Below, in pieces: positions 1-11,200 of a DNA stretch of 64,000 nt. The position numbers and the translations under genes were made by a program. Positions within the stretch are counted from its first letter, which is position 1, and each line of letters opens with the position of its first letter. A model generated the notes under the pieces. It saw only the letters and a list, made by a program, of their open reading frames with translations, was not told the origin of the DNA and did no database searches. The stretch comes from Sipunculus nudus (taxonomy: Eukaryota > Annelida > Sipuncula > Golfingiida > Sipunculidae), in the NCBI GenBank assembly GCA_026874595.1, contig CM049318.1:40590456-40654455 (forward strand). The letters run 5' to 3'.

Positions 1-2457
1 TATGGGTAACAGAGACCTAATTTCATGTTTTCACAGAGACTTTTCATGAACCTCCCTTGATGTCAAGTAAGAAGAATCTAGGTCCTGCGGTTACGATTTG
101 TGCCCTGTTAACAAATGACAACTTCTTTGAAGGTCTCAAAAATAAAGAAAAAAATTCGTAAAAATTGAAAAAAATACATATGGCGCCACAAGTTTGCAGG
201 AACTGATGGAACATCCCATGATCAATATTCATGCAAAGAATCATGGTGATCAATGCAGTAGTTATTCAGAGACTTGAGCTTTTGTATCAAATTTTGCATT
301 ATTCTGGGGGGTACTTCGGAGCCCCATAGCTCCATGGATATGGGTAACAGAGACCTAATTTCAGGTTTTCAAGGAGATTTTTCATGAACCTCCCTGGATA
401 TTAAGTTTGAAGATTCCAGGTCCAGTGGTTACGATTTTTGCCCTGTTAACAGATGACAGTTTCATTGAGGTCTGAACAAAAAGAGAAAAAAATTTGTAAA
501 AATTCGAAAAATACAGGTGGCACCACCAGTCTGCAGGAAATGATGGAACATCTCATGATCAATGTTCATGCAAAGAATCATGATGATCAATGCAGTGGTT
601 ATTCAGATACTTGAGCTTTTGTATCAAATTTTGCATTATTCTGGGTGGTACTTCGGAGCCCCATAGCTCCAAGGATATGGGTAACACTGACCTAATTTCA
701 GGTTTTCAAGGAGATTTTTCATGGACCTCCCTGGATATTAAGTTTGAAGATTCCAGGTCCAATGGTTATGATTTGTGCCATGTTAACAGATGACAGTTTC
801 ATTGAGGTTTGAAAAAAAAGAGAAAAAAATTTGCAAAAAATTTGAAAAAAAATACAGGTGGCGCCACCAGTCTGCAGGAAGTGATGGAACATCCCATGAT
901 TAATATTCATGCGGAGAATCTTGGTGATCAATGCAGTGGTTATTCAGATACTTGAGCTTTTGTATCAAATTTTGCATACTTCAGATACTTCAGAGCCCCA
1001 TGGCTCTGAGGTTTTGGGTAACAGAGACCTAATTTTCAGTTTCCAAGTAGACTTCTCATTGGCCTCTCTGCATGTCAAGAAAGAAGATTCTAGGTCCAGC
1101 CGTTATGATTTGTGCCCTGTTATCAGATGACCGCATCTTTTAAGGTATCAAAAATAGAGAAAGAAAATTGTAAAAATACAGGTGGCGCCACCAGTCTGCA
1201 GAAACCGATGAAATACCCCATGATCAATATCCATGCAAAGAATCATGGTGATCAATACATTAGCTGTTCAGATATTTGAGTTTTTGTATCAAATTTTCAT
1301 TATTCTGGGGGGGTACTTCAGAGCCCCATAGCTTGAAGAATCTGGGTAATAGAGACCTAATTCCCGGTTTCCAAGGAGACTTTTCATTAGCCTCCACGCA
1401 TGTCAAGATAGAAGATTCTAGGTCCAGTTATTACGATTTGTGCCCTGTTAACAGATGACTGCATCTTTTAAGGTCTCAAAAATACAGAAAAAAAATCGTA
1501 AAAAATCGAAAAAATACAGGTGGCGCCACCAGTCTGCAGAAACTGATGGAACATCTCATGATTAATATGTATGCCAAAAATCATGACCATCAGTTATGTA
1601 GTTAATGAGATATTGAAGTTTTTGTATGAAATTTTTCACTATTCTGGGGGGTACTTTGGGGCCCCATAGCTCAAAGGATATGGGTAACAGAGACCTAATT
1701 TCTGGTTTCCATTGAGACTTTTCATAGGTCTTTCAGAATATCAAGAATGAAGATTCCAGGTCCAGTGGTTAATATTTGTGCCCTGTTAACAGATGTCCAC
1801 ATTTTTAAAGGTCCCAAAAATAGAGAAAAAAATTCGTAAAAAATCGAAAAATACAGGTGGCGCCACCAGTCTGCAGATGAAACATCTCATGATTAATAAG
1901 TATGCCAAAAATCATGACCATCAGTGGTGTAGTTAATGAGATATTGAAGTTTTTGTATGAAATTTTTCACTATTCTTGGGGGTACTTTGGGGCCCCATAG
2001 CTCGAAGGATATAGGTAATAGAGATCTAATTTCTGGTTTCCATGGAGACTTTTCATAGCTCTCTCAGAATGTCAAGAATGAAGATTCTAGGTCCAGTATT
2101 TACGATTTGTGCCCTGTTAACAGATGTCCACATTTTTAAAGGTCTCAAAATTAGAGAAAAAAATTCGTAAAAAATCGAAAAATACAGGTGGCGCCAGCAG
2201 TCTGCAGGAAATGATGGAACATCTCTTGATCAATAAGTATGCCAAAAATCATGACCATCAGTTGTGTAGTTAATGAGATACTGAAGTTTTTGTATGAAAT
2301 TTTTCACTATTCTGGGGGGGGTACTTTGGGGCCCCATAGCTCGAAGGATATGGGTAACAGAGACCTAATTCCAGGTTTCCAAGGAGATTTTTCATGGACC
2401 TCTCTGGATGTAAAGTAAGAAGATTCCAGGTCCAGTGGTTACGATTTGTGCCCTGTT
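1..2457 (+). repeat. Tandem array 1, ~335-bp monomers with GGTGGCGCCACC
   Basis: At least seven monomers are visible. The recurring string gggtaacagagacctaattt (or a variant) falls at 4, 342, 679, 1016, 1344, 1682, 2013 and 2352, a spacing of 328-339 bp. Each monomer also carries acaggtggcgccaccagtct followed by a ctgcag site, and a run close to tactttggggccccatagct. The array is cut by the window start. The same monomer recurs in the same orientation at 56352-57985. Monomers differ by point changes and small indels, so this is an old array. Taken with its GACG-rich end, the architecture resembles bivalve pearl-type non-autonomous elements (known family). The assignment is inference. Confidence 0.9.
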
Positions 2458-2568
2458 AACGGACAGACGCCCGGACGGCCGGACGGCCAGACGGCCGGAC
2501 CGTCGGACGGACGACGGACAAAAGGTGATCCCTATAGCTCAGATGACTTACAGTCAGCTGAGCTAAAA
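2458..2568 (+). repeat. GACG-rich terminus of array 1 with 8-bp hairpin
   Basis: The array ends in a run of ggac/gacg repeats (2461-2520), then a unique segment ending ctgagctaaaa. TAGCTCAG and CTGAGCTA form a perfect 8-bp inverted repeat (about 2535-2566), followed by AAA. The same terminus, with a degenerate left stem, closes array 2 at 57985-58067, so this is the shared 3' end of a mobile repeat unit and not random flanking sequence. Confidence 0.8.
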
Positions 2569-3130
2569 CAGTGGACCGGGAGCGATCACAGGTGTAAACA
2601 CAAACACAGCGCTCGCATCGCCGGGCTACAACACGTGTCAATCTTGAGATTCCATGACTGACTTTGCCCAAAAAAATGAAATGCATGTTCCTGCTGGCTG
2701 AAACATCACGTGTTGCGGCTCACAATCGGACCTTCGGTCACGCGGGATTGTTTTGGTAAACAAACACACGTGGACTGTGTTTACCAACACGCAGAGCCAT
2801 AACAAGGTGCTAAACCGTGGTATGCGAAGAATTGAGCCTGTGGCTGGGATGTTTTTGCTGGTAAAGTTTTGTATAAAGTGAAACTGAACTGTTAGTGTGG
2901 AAGAGAAGGCATAATATAGCTCCTGATTATGTCCCTTTAAATAAAATTGATAAACTATAGCTATACAATTTAACAACATATACATTTGAAACTTTCAATA
3001 TAATCCCCTTGTTCGTGTATCACTGAACTTAAATAAGTTAATTCTGAAATGCATTGTAAAACACAAATATATACTTCTACAGGAATCATATCCGCTTGGT
3101 TATTATCATCTACAAACGATTGGTTTACAT
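2569..3130. other. Non-coding stretch with three E-boxes
   Basis: No convincing coding exon is seen. The stretch is more GC-rich than its surroundings and holds three perfect CACGTG motifs at 2632-2637, 2707-2712 and 2767-2772. It may be promoter-like, but no downstream exon could be tied to it. Confidence 0.35.
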
Positions 3131-4045
3131 GGGCCATACCGTTAGAAAACATCTTGACCTACCTGGGTCATACCGATAGCAATGGTCTTGACCTACCTAG
3201 GCCATACCGATAGCAATGGTCTTGACCTACCTAGGCCATACCGATAGCAATAATCTTGACCTACCTGGGCCATACCGATAGCAATGGTCTTGACCTACCT
3301 GGGCCATACCGATAGCAATCATCTTGACCTTCCTGGGCCGTACCGATTGCAATCATCTTGACCTACCTGGGCCGTACCGATAGCAATCATCTTGACCTAC
3401 CTGGGCCGTACCGGTAGCAATCATCTTGACCTACCTTGGCCATACCGATAGCAATCATCTTGACCTTACCGGGCCATACCAATAGCAATCATCTTGACCT
3501 ACCCGGGCCATACCGATAGCAATCATCTTGACCTACCCGGGCCATGCCGATAGCAATCATCTTGACCTTCCTAGGCCATACCGATAGCAATCATCTTGAC
3601 CTACCTGGGCCGTACCGGTAGCAATCATCTTGACCTTCCTAGGCCATACCGATAGCAATCGTCTTGACCTACCTGGGCCGTACCGATAGCAATCATCTTG
3701 ACCTTCCTGGGCCATACCGATAGCAATCATCTTGACCTACCCGGGCCATACCAATAGTAATCATCTTGACCTTCCTGGGCCATACCGGTAGTAATCATCT
3801 TGACCTACCTGGGCCATACCGGTAGCAATCATCTTGACCTTCCTGGGCCGTACCGATAGCAATCATCTTGACCTACCTAGGCCGTACCGATAGCAATCAT
3901 CTTGACCTACCTGGGCCATACCGATAGCAATTATCTTGACCTACCTGGGCCATACCGATAGTAATCATCTTGACCTACCTGGGCCATACCGGTAGTAATC
4001 ATCTTGACCTACCTGGGCCATACCGATAGTAATCATCTTGACAAT
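3131..4045. repeat. Minisatellite, 27 units of exactly 34 bp
   Basis: The phrase gccataccgatagcaatcat, then cttgacctacctgg, repeats with starts at 3133, 3167, 3201 and so on to 4017. That is 27 units on a strict 34-bp grid with no indel (3133 plus 26 times 34 equals 4017). Variation is only by substitution: catacc/cgtacc, cctacct/ccttcct/cctaccc, and gatagc/ggtagc/gatagt. Every unit keeps CTTGACC. The last unit ends at cttgacaatgcat, where unique sequence resumes. Confidence 0.97.
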
Positions 4046-4130
4046 GCATGTATGAAAGATATATTATTGTGTTATTCCATTGTGTATGATTACTTTGTTT
4101 ATAACTTACTCAACGGTCCAAGATTTTAAC

Positions 4131-4243
4131 ATGGCCGAGAACCCAGCGTCGGTATTCGGATATAGAGTGCCGTCTCTGCCAGTGGTATCATCCGTCGAAC
4201 TGAAAGAAATGATTGTTATCGTGCGGTGTCACGGTCTTTTAAA
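4131..4243 (+). CDS. Possible first coding exon, unknown product
   Basis: An ATG in good initiation context (aacATGg) opens 37 codons beginning MAENPASVFGYRVPSLP. The frame then meets gtacgt at 4244-4249, a plausible splice donor. Base composition across these 113 bases is less AT-rich than the flanks, as expected of an exon. Downstream, the frame runs into a (TA)n tract and is clearly non-coding. No partner exon was found and I do not recognise the peptide. It may be chance. Confidence 0.25.
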
Positions 4244-4302
4244 GTACGTTTTTCTTATGAAAATAATCTTCTGGCTGTCAGAATTTAACAGGGTTTTATT
4301 AC

Positions 4303-4305
<3 letters not shown>

Positions 4306-4361
<56 letters not shown>
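4306..4361. repeat. (TA)n microsatellite
   Basis: An almost pure TA dinucleotide tract of about 55 bases. The tyrosine/isoleucine run it would encode is not biological. Confidence 0.98.
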
Positions 4362-4369
<8 letters not shown>

Positions 4370-4748
4370 CAGGTATATAGCAAACTGACCCAGCTTTCAC
4401 TGTAGACATAACAATAACAGAACAGAGATTTTGTTCATTTTTGCTGAATAAAGGACATTATCCCTTAACTGTTATTTGCAACTCTATCAAATGTATATGA
4501 CAAACATGAAATATGTACCCCTCATTAAAATATTAAATACTGTTCAGATATTTACAAATATTTGTGGATTTCCTCCACAAACAAAACAGGCTTAAAATGT
4601 TTATAATTAATATGAAAAATTAAATTGAGAAATTAGTTAAAACTATTTGTCAAATTTTAAAGTTTCGCTTTAAAACACCCATCCTAAAAGTCGAAATGGT
4701 ATCGCCTTCCTCAAAATTTATAATAGGCCTAACGAGGGCTCTGCTCCA

Positions 4749-4768
4749 CCCCCCCCCCCCCCCCCCCC
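4749..4768 (+). repeat. Poly-C tract (C20)
   Basis: An uninterrupted run of 20 C residues. Similar tracts occur at 8617, 10361, 20327 and 20876. The 4362-5000 stretch around it holds no other recognisable feature. Confidence 0.95.
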
Positions 4769-5000
4769 AAGCTTAATATTCAATTACCCTTACAGTTTCT
4801 GGTTCAAATAAACGAAAGTAACAATTACCTATTTTAGTCTACATATATCTAAAAGTGGAAAGCACGGACCATAGTTGAAAAATCATTGATATTTCTTAAA
4901 TATTTTTCTGTTGGCTTGGGGCATTTTAAATAGGTATTGTTAACAATGTACATCAACCAAAGAATTTAAAAGTGCCCTGTTTAGAGAGGAACTGTTTGAC

Positions 5001-5216
5001 TCACTTATAGTTATAGTTTCCACACACACCCCCGTAGCCGAACGTGTTCGAGGAGGTCGTCACATATATTTTAACTTCCGAACTGTCTTTACAAGCTCTC
5101 AAGAGGGTGCTACTTTTGTTGAGGATGAGGCAGTTAGAAAATTCTATCCGTTTTATAAATACGTCTGAATTCACCCAAGTGCCGGTAAAAGTGCCGGCGT
5201 TGAACTTAAGGTTTCC
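5001..5216 (-). CDS. VWD gene, exon 3
   Basis: The acceptor CTTTTCAG precedes GGA AAC CTT in phase 0. The exon carries three Cys and the VWD C-terminal signature VCGNYN, then TGA at 5003-5001. An alternative end is 5005, at the donor GTGAGT. Confidence 0.75.
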   Translation of the reverse strand, partial: GNLKFNAGTFTGTWVNSDVFIKRIEFSNCLILNKSSTLLRACKDSSEVKIYVTTSSNTFGYGGVCGNYNYK

Positions 5217-8200
5217 CTGAAAAGTTTCAAATATTAGACATTAGCATTACTGACGTATTCAGAATAAATGCATTTATTCTGTTGATTGTGTTAAGTCAGG
5301 TTCGTTATGCCTCCGCCAGGTGGCGAGAGGTATTATTATTTACTCTGGATTAAATGTCTTGTCTGTCAGCAAATTTCACAAGTCTCTGAACAGATTTTGT
5401 TTAAATTTCTTGGAGTTTTGGACAACACCCAAGGAACAATCTGGATCGCCATTACATGCTTTTCATTGTGACATGAAATAGGCCTATGTCTTATGTCCCT
5501 GTGGAGGTCCAGGACCATTTTAACTATTGAATAGAGATGTTGAACCGTGACAAACATTTTCTGTGCTGCTGTGTGGTTTGATTAGAATCCTAGCGGAGGT
5601 CGTAATCTCTGGCCACGTCCCTGTTCAATCTATGATCTGTTACGTCACATCCTTTGCATGTTGCAAGGAAAATCTGAGGGGTAGGCCTAATTTGCAACAA
5701 GGACAAGAAATTGATGTCTATCTTAGTAACACAGTCACTTTTTAAAATATAATACCTCAGCCTTCATTTCATTGACATATCATCCCCACTAATGGCGGTC
5801 AAGGTCATTGGTCATATGCAAAAAAATGACCTAAGTTGACAGCTGCTGAATGGATGATGCCATGCGAACACTTTATAAAGGAACAGCTAAACCCAAGATG
5901 GCTACTCAAGCAGACCACATTTGAACTGTCAGAAAATTAGAAAAAAAACACAGCAAAAATTAGTGAAACATACACTGAAGATTTATTTTAAAATTGCCAC
6001 ATTTGTCATATAAGAGGTTGTCACTGCCATATGTAGATTTCTGTGAATTTATAAATTTTAAAGACAAATTTCTCTAGAATACAGGGGGAACCCGGTTGGT
6101 GGAATGGTCTAAAGTCGTTCTGATTATGAATACCACCTGGGCTCCCCTGGCTCAGTTCATGATAAACAAACCTAATTCTTAATTACAGGACTTTCTGAGC
6201 CCTTTGAGCATACGAAAGGTTTATTTCACATGAGGTGGAAATATATGAGAAATTTGTATTCAGGTGATATTTAATTTAATATACAGGAATGTCATCCCAG
6301 GTGTTGCTAATTACATTGTATAAGTGTCCACCTGATAATTAATTACACTGCCCATAATATAAACTTTATTTATTTTACATGGATTGTACAACTAGTTATA
6401 ATAACTAATACGAGGCACTCTCCATGGCTCGGATGTAGGCGCTCGGTAGTCGGTAAGGGTGGAGGGATCCGGAGGACCCGGAGAAAACCACCGACCTTGG
6501 ACGGGTAACTACAACCCACCCTCATAGCCACGCCGGGAATCGAACCCGGTTCGCCAGTGGAGAAGGCCGAGCGTTTTACCACTCATCTGTCCAGGTCCAT
6601 TTATTACAAATCATGAACAAAATGTGAAACGTTAAATATAAAATGTGACCGCACGCTGAGCGTTAAGTAATGATCAGCAATAATTGGAATAATTCTGTCT
6701 CTTTTTATGAACTCACCGGTACTATTATCTGCGTGTCGCCCAGTACATACTTGTCATTACCAATCTCCACTATAAGCGTGTGAACCGTAGTTTCGCCCAC
6801 TTTTTTGCCAATGGTTTCCACGAGAACGTTTACCTGTCGACCATCAAAATCATGGAACATGGTTAACATGATGTAGGTACAGATCTCCTGAGACTTTCCT
6901 CGTAAATCGTCAAAGGTTTCGTAGAAGACATCGCCAGGTGCACCGGGAGTAAAAGCCGAGCAGACGACAAACAGCAAATCTAAAAGTCAAAGATCAATAT
7001 ACCAGGGATTTATTCTCTCAGGGCCACAAATTCATTACTTCATTTTAATACGTTAGTTGTGTCTTTTCTTTTTCAAGAGAAGGAATACTTAGAATTGCAT
7101 GAATCTAAATTGCAGGACGCTCAACATGAAGAGGTGCACCATTGTCGAATGTTTCACAGGGACTTACGAGCCTAATTCGCATAAATGAATTGAAAGTATT
7201 CGACTGGCCCTCAGTAAATGTCATTATTATTTGTCACCTTAGTTATATACGAAGTCTTTCTTTTCGTCTATGAAAGCGGTATGGAATAGATAGATGTACA
7301 AAGACATATATATGAAATAGTACTAATCTATCACATAGGACAATGTGCACTCAGTATCTTTAGTACGTGTATCAGAGAGAGTTAATTAAAATTGTAGGCC
7401 TGCAATATTCGATGGAACAATCGTGCTTTCCACATGTCCAGCCATTCATATCATCAATCGATTGAATATTCATGTTGATGAAATTCTTATTATTAGTCAC
7501 AGCATTTTGAGTTTAATCCATAAGGTCACCATGTTTTCTCTGCGCTGGTATTAACTTCAGCGTCTGCGATGTTATTTCTTTGGTATTTACTAACTTCAGC
7601 GTCTGCGATGTTATTTCATTGGTATTTACTTTACTTGTCTATTTCTTAGTTCTGGTATCTATGTTTCTAATATGACAATGCATAAACCATTCTGATCTAC
7701 ATGAACCTACATGACAAGATTCTTAGCATGAAACGCAGGTAAACTTAGTACTTTCATTGCATTTTACACCCAAATTTTACATATATACAATTTTCCTAAT
7801 TGGAACCCTGTCTAAGACGTCCGGTCACGTGACAGGAGATTTAGGACGTGCTTTTGTTCAGAGCTCCCGCTATCTGGATATGATGTTCCGCTGAGTAACA
7901 TAGAAACAGCAACATGAAACGGCAAAACAAATTTGTGGAAAATGCCAAGTGAGCCATCATCAAATATGGCCAAATATTTGATGAATTAAGCGCAAGCTCA
8001 AGCTGAGATTAATGAAACATGCAAGCATTGTGGTGAGAAACCTGGACGTTCAAATCCAATTGATGTATGTTACAGATTTTGAAAGCATACAAGCTGCATT
8101 AGCTGTATAGCGGTATTAGCTGTATAGCGGTATTCAAAGTCTTTAAACTTTGTTCAGGCTTAAAGATCAACTTTGAAAAAAAATGTGACCATGTCAATTA

Positions 8201-11200
8201 TTAAAATACCAAGAACATTGAAAAAGACAAAATACAAAATATCGGTTAAACTGGGATTGAGGATCATATCAATATACTGGGTATAACCATTACTCCATCC
8301 TTGGAAAATATCATAAACTTAAATCGTACATCTAAAATAGCTAAAATGAAGAATAAAATACCATTATGAAGACAGAAAAACATCACACCAGCTGGCAAGA
8401 TTATTGGAGAAATGTTTCATCATATCACAGTTTATTCATCTCCTTGCGTTCTTCCATACCCAATAAAAGAAAGAGTATACAGGTAGAAAAATACTATTTA
8501 GATTTGTATGGAAATAATATAGATTTGTATGGAAAAAAGAAAGAGCCTTATTTCAAAGGGATATTTTAATTGCACCATCATATGAAGGTGGACTTGAAAT
8601 GGTTCATTTTACCAAACCCCCCTCCCCCCCCCCCCCAAAAAATTCCAAAATAGCTTGGATTAATAGTGTAAATTAAAACCAGAAAATTATATGTGGCTAC
8701 TTGACTATCTGACCTAGATAATTCAAGGTATCTTAGCAATGGATGAGTCAACAGAACTAATTGGCAGGCCATACATGGCCAATCTGGGAAGTTGTTTTTC
8801 AAACATTGTGCATATATAATTTTTAAAAGCTAACCACCACTCAGTAAAAAATGACTGAATGTTCATGGTTTAACTTTCATATTAAAAGATAGGGTAACGT
8901 TATTGTTTTTTATAAATTATTATACGAGGCAGGAGTTAATTCTATTTCAGATTTCTTTGGCCACATTAATGAAAGGTCTCTTTGACTGAGCCTCCCAACT
9001 TTTTGTCAAAAATACTCTGTTAAAATAGATGGTCTAAGTTACAATAGTATGCTATCATCAATTCAAGATGACCGGAAAATTATTCTAGGAAAAGGGAAAC
9101 TGGTATGGAAAAAGGATTATATCCAGATGAACTAAGTATCTTTCTTCTTAAGACAAAGTTTAAAAAGTATATATGAAATTAATAAAAGAATATATAAAAA
9201 AACTAGCAATAATATCCTTAAACAGATTCAATTTTAGACTCTGATGATGAAATATACAAAGAATTTAGCAATATATGTTGATCTTCTGTCAAAATGAGAA
9301 GTTTCCAGCTTTACATAACTTACTGTCGAATTACCTTAAAACACATCATATTTAAAATTAAAATTGTAGAAAATAAATGCTGAATGCAATTTTTGTCTAA
9401 CTGAGAATGACACACTATCACATCTAATAATGAACTGCACCTTATCTAAACTCATATTGGATGGACTTTTGCGTGTATTAAAAATTACATAATTCAGCAA
9501 AACCTTTCTGTGTATGGTATATAGAAAAGGTTATACTTTGCAGCTATGAACATCAAGGGTTGAATTCTTAACTGTGATGATTAAACGGAACTCACATGTA
9601 AGTAGATGTAGCAAACAGAAACCAAAACTGCAGGGGCTCAGACAGTTCATAGACAAATATATATCAAATAGAAAGGTGTTAAGATCTAAAGCGAGGGAAG
9701 ATGGAACCCCATAAAAATGGGCTCCTATAAAGTGTATGATTGTGGAGGGAAGAGACATCCTAATAAATTAGTCAGAATATTACAATTCCATCCAAATTAT
9801 TTATATTTGTACTAGATAATAGGCAAATCTTTCCACTGAGAGGCTGCGTAATTGTTGTATCTCAGTTTCAGCGAGTTCGTCATGGTATAGGTAATGAATT
9901 TGTTAAAATAAGCATTCGGAGACATAACTATATATATGATACACAAGTATCTCATTCCTAAATATAAGTATAAAATGCTTGTGCAAAGCGTCTATTATTT
10001 ATAATAATTGGGAACCCTGTTTATAAAGTGTTATCATTCTCAAGTCGGATTGTTTTTCTGATAACAATTTATTCCAACAAACAATAAAGTGATACATTCG
10101 GAACGTTCTTGACTTGTTCCTTTTTTCATGTGTATGCTGGCAAGATTATTGGAGAAATGTTTCATCATATCACAGTTTATTCATCTCCTTGCGTTCTTCC
10201 ATACCCAATAAAAGAAAGAGTATACAGGTAGAAAAATACTATATAGATTTGTATGGAAATAATATAGATTTGTATGGAAAAAAGAAAGAGCCTTATTTCA
10301 AAGGGATATTTTAATTGCACCATCATATGAAGGTGGACTTGAAATGGTTCATTTTACCAACCCCCCCCCCCCCCAAAAAAAAAAAAAATTCCAAAATAGC
10401 TTGGATTAATAGTGTAAATTAAAACCAGAAAATTATATGTGGCTACTTGACTATCTGACCTAAATAATTCAAGGTATCTTAGCAATGGATGACTCAACAG
10501 AAGTAATTGGCAGGCCGTACACGGCCAATCTGGGAAGTTGTTTTTCAAACATTGTGCATATATAATTTCTAAAAGCTAACCACCACTCAGTAAAAAATGA
10601 CTGAATGTTCATGGTTTAACTTTCATATTAAAAGATAGGGTAACGTTATTGTTTTTTATAAATTATTATACGAGGCAGGAGTTAATTCTATTTCAGATTT
10701 CTTTGGCCATGTGCACATTAATGAAAGGTATCTTGACTGAGCCTCCCAACTTTGTCAAAAATACTCTGTTAAAATAGATGGTCTAAGTTACAATAGTGTA
10801 CTATCATCAATTCAAGATGACTGGAAAATTATTCTAGGAAAAGGGAAACTGGTATGGAAACAGGATTATATCCAGATGAACTAAGTATCTTTCTTCTTAC
10901 GATAAAGTTTAAAAAGTATATATGAAATTAATAAAAGAATATATAAAAAAAAAACTAGCAATAATATCCTTAAACAGATTCAATTTTAGACTCTGATGAT
11001 GAAATATACAAAGAATTTAGCAATATATGTTGATCTTCTGTCAAAATGAGAAGTTTCCAGCTTCACATAACTTATTGTCGAATAACCTTAAAACACATCA
11101 TATTTAAAATTAATATTGTAGAAAATAAATGCTGAATGCAATTTTTGTCTAACTGAGAATGACACACTATCTAATCTAATAATGAACTGCACCTTCTCTA

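Noticed and set aside
3131-4045. CRISPR-like look of evenly spaced 34-bp repeats
   Set aside because: There are no unique spacers; the whole unit repeats and the genome is animal. It is a minisatellite.
4080-4388. 102-codon plus-strand frame
   Set aside because: Its second half is the translation of a (TA)n microsatellite. Only the 113-base part before the gtacgt site is kept, as a weak exon candidate.
6370-6598. tRNA gene on the minus strand (A- and B-box present)
   Set aside because: The acceptor and anticodon stems do not close, a long unrelated body follows, and a decayed sister lies at 24763. It is a SINE. The same applies to 13553-13945 and 20530-20734.
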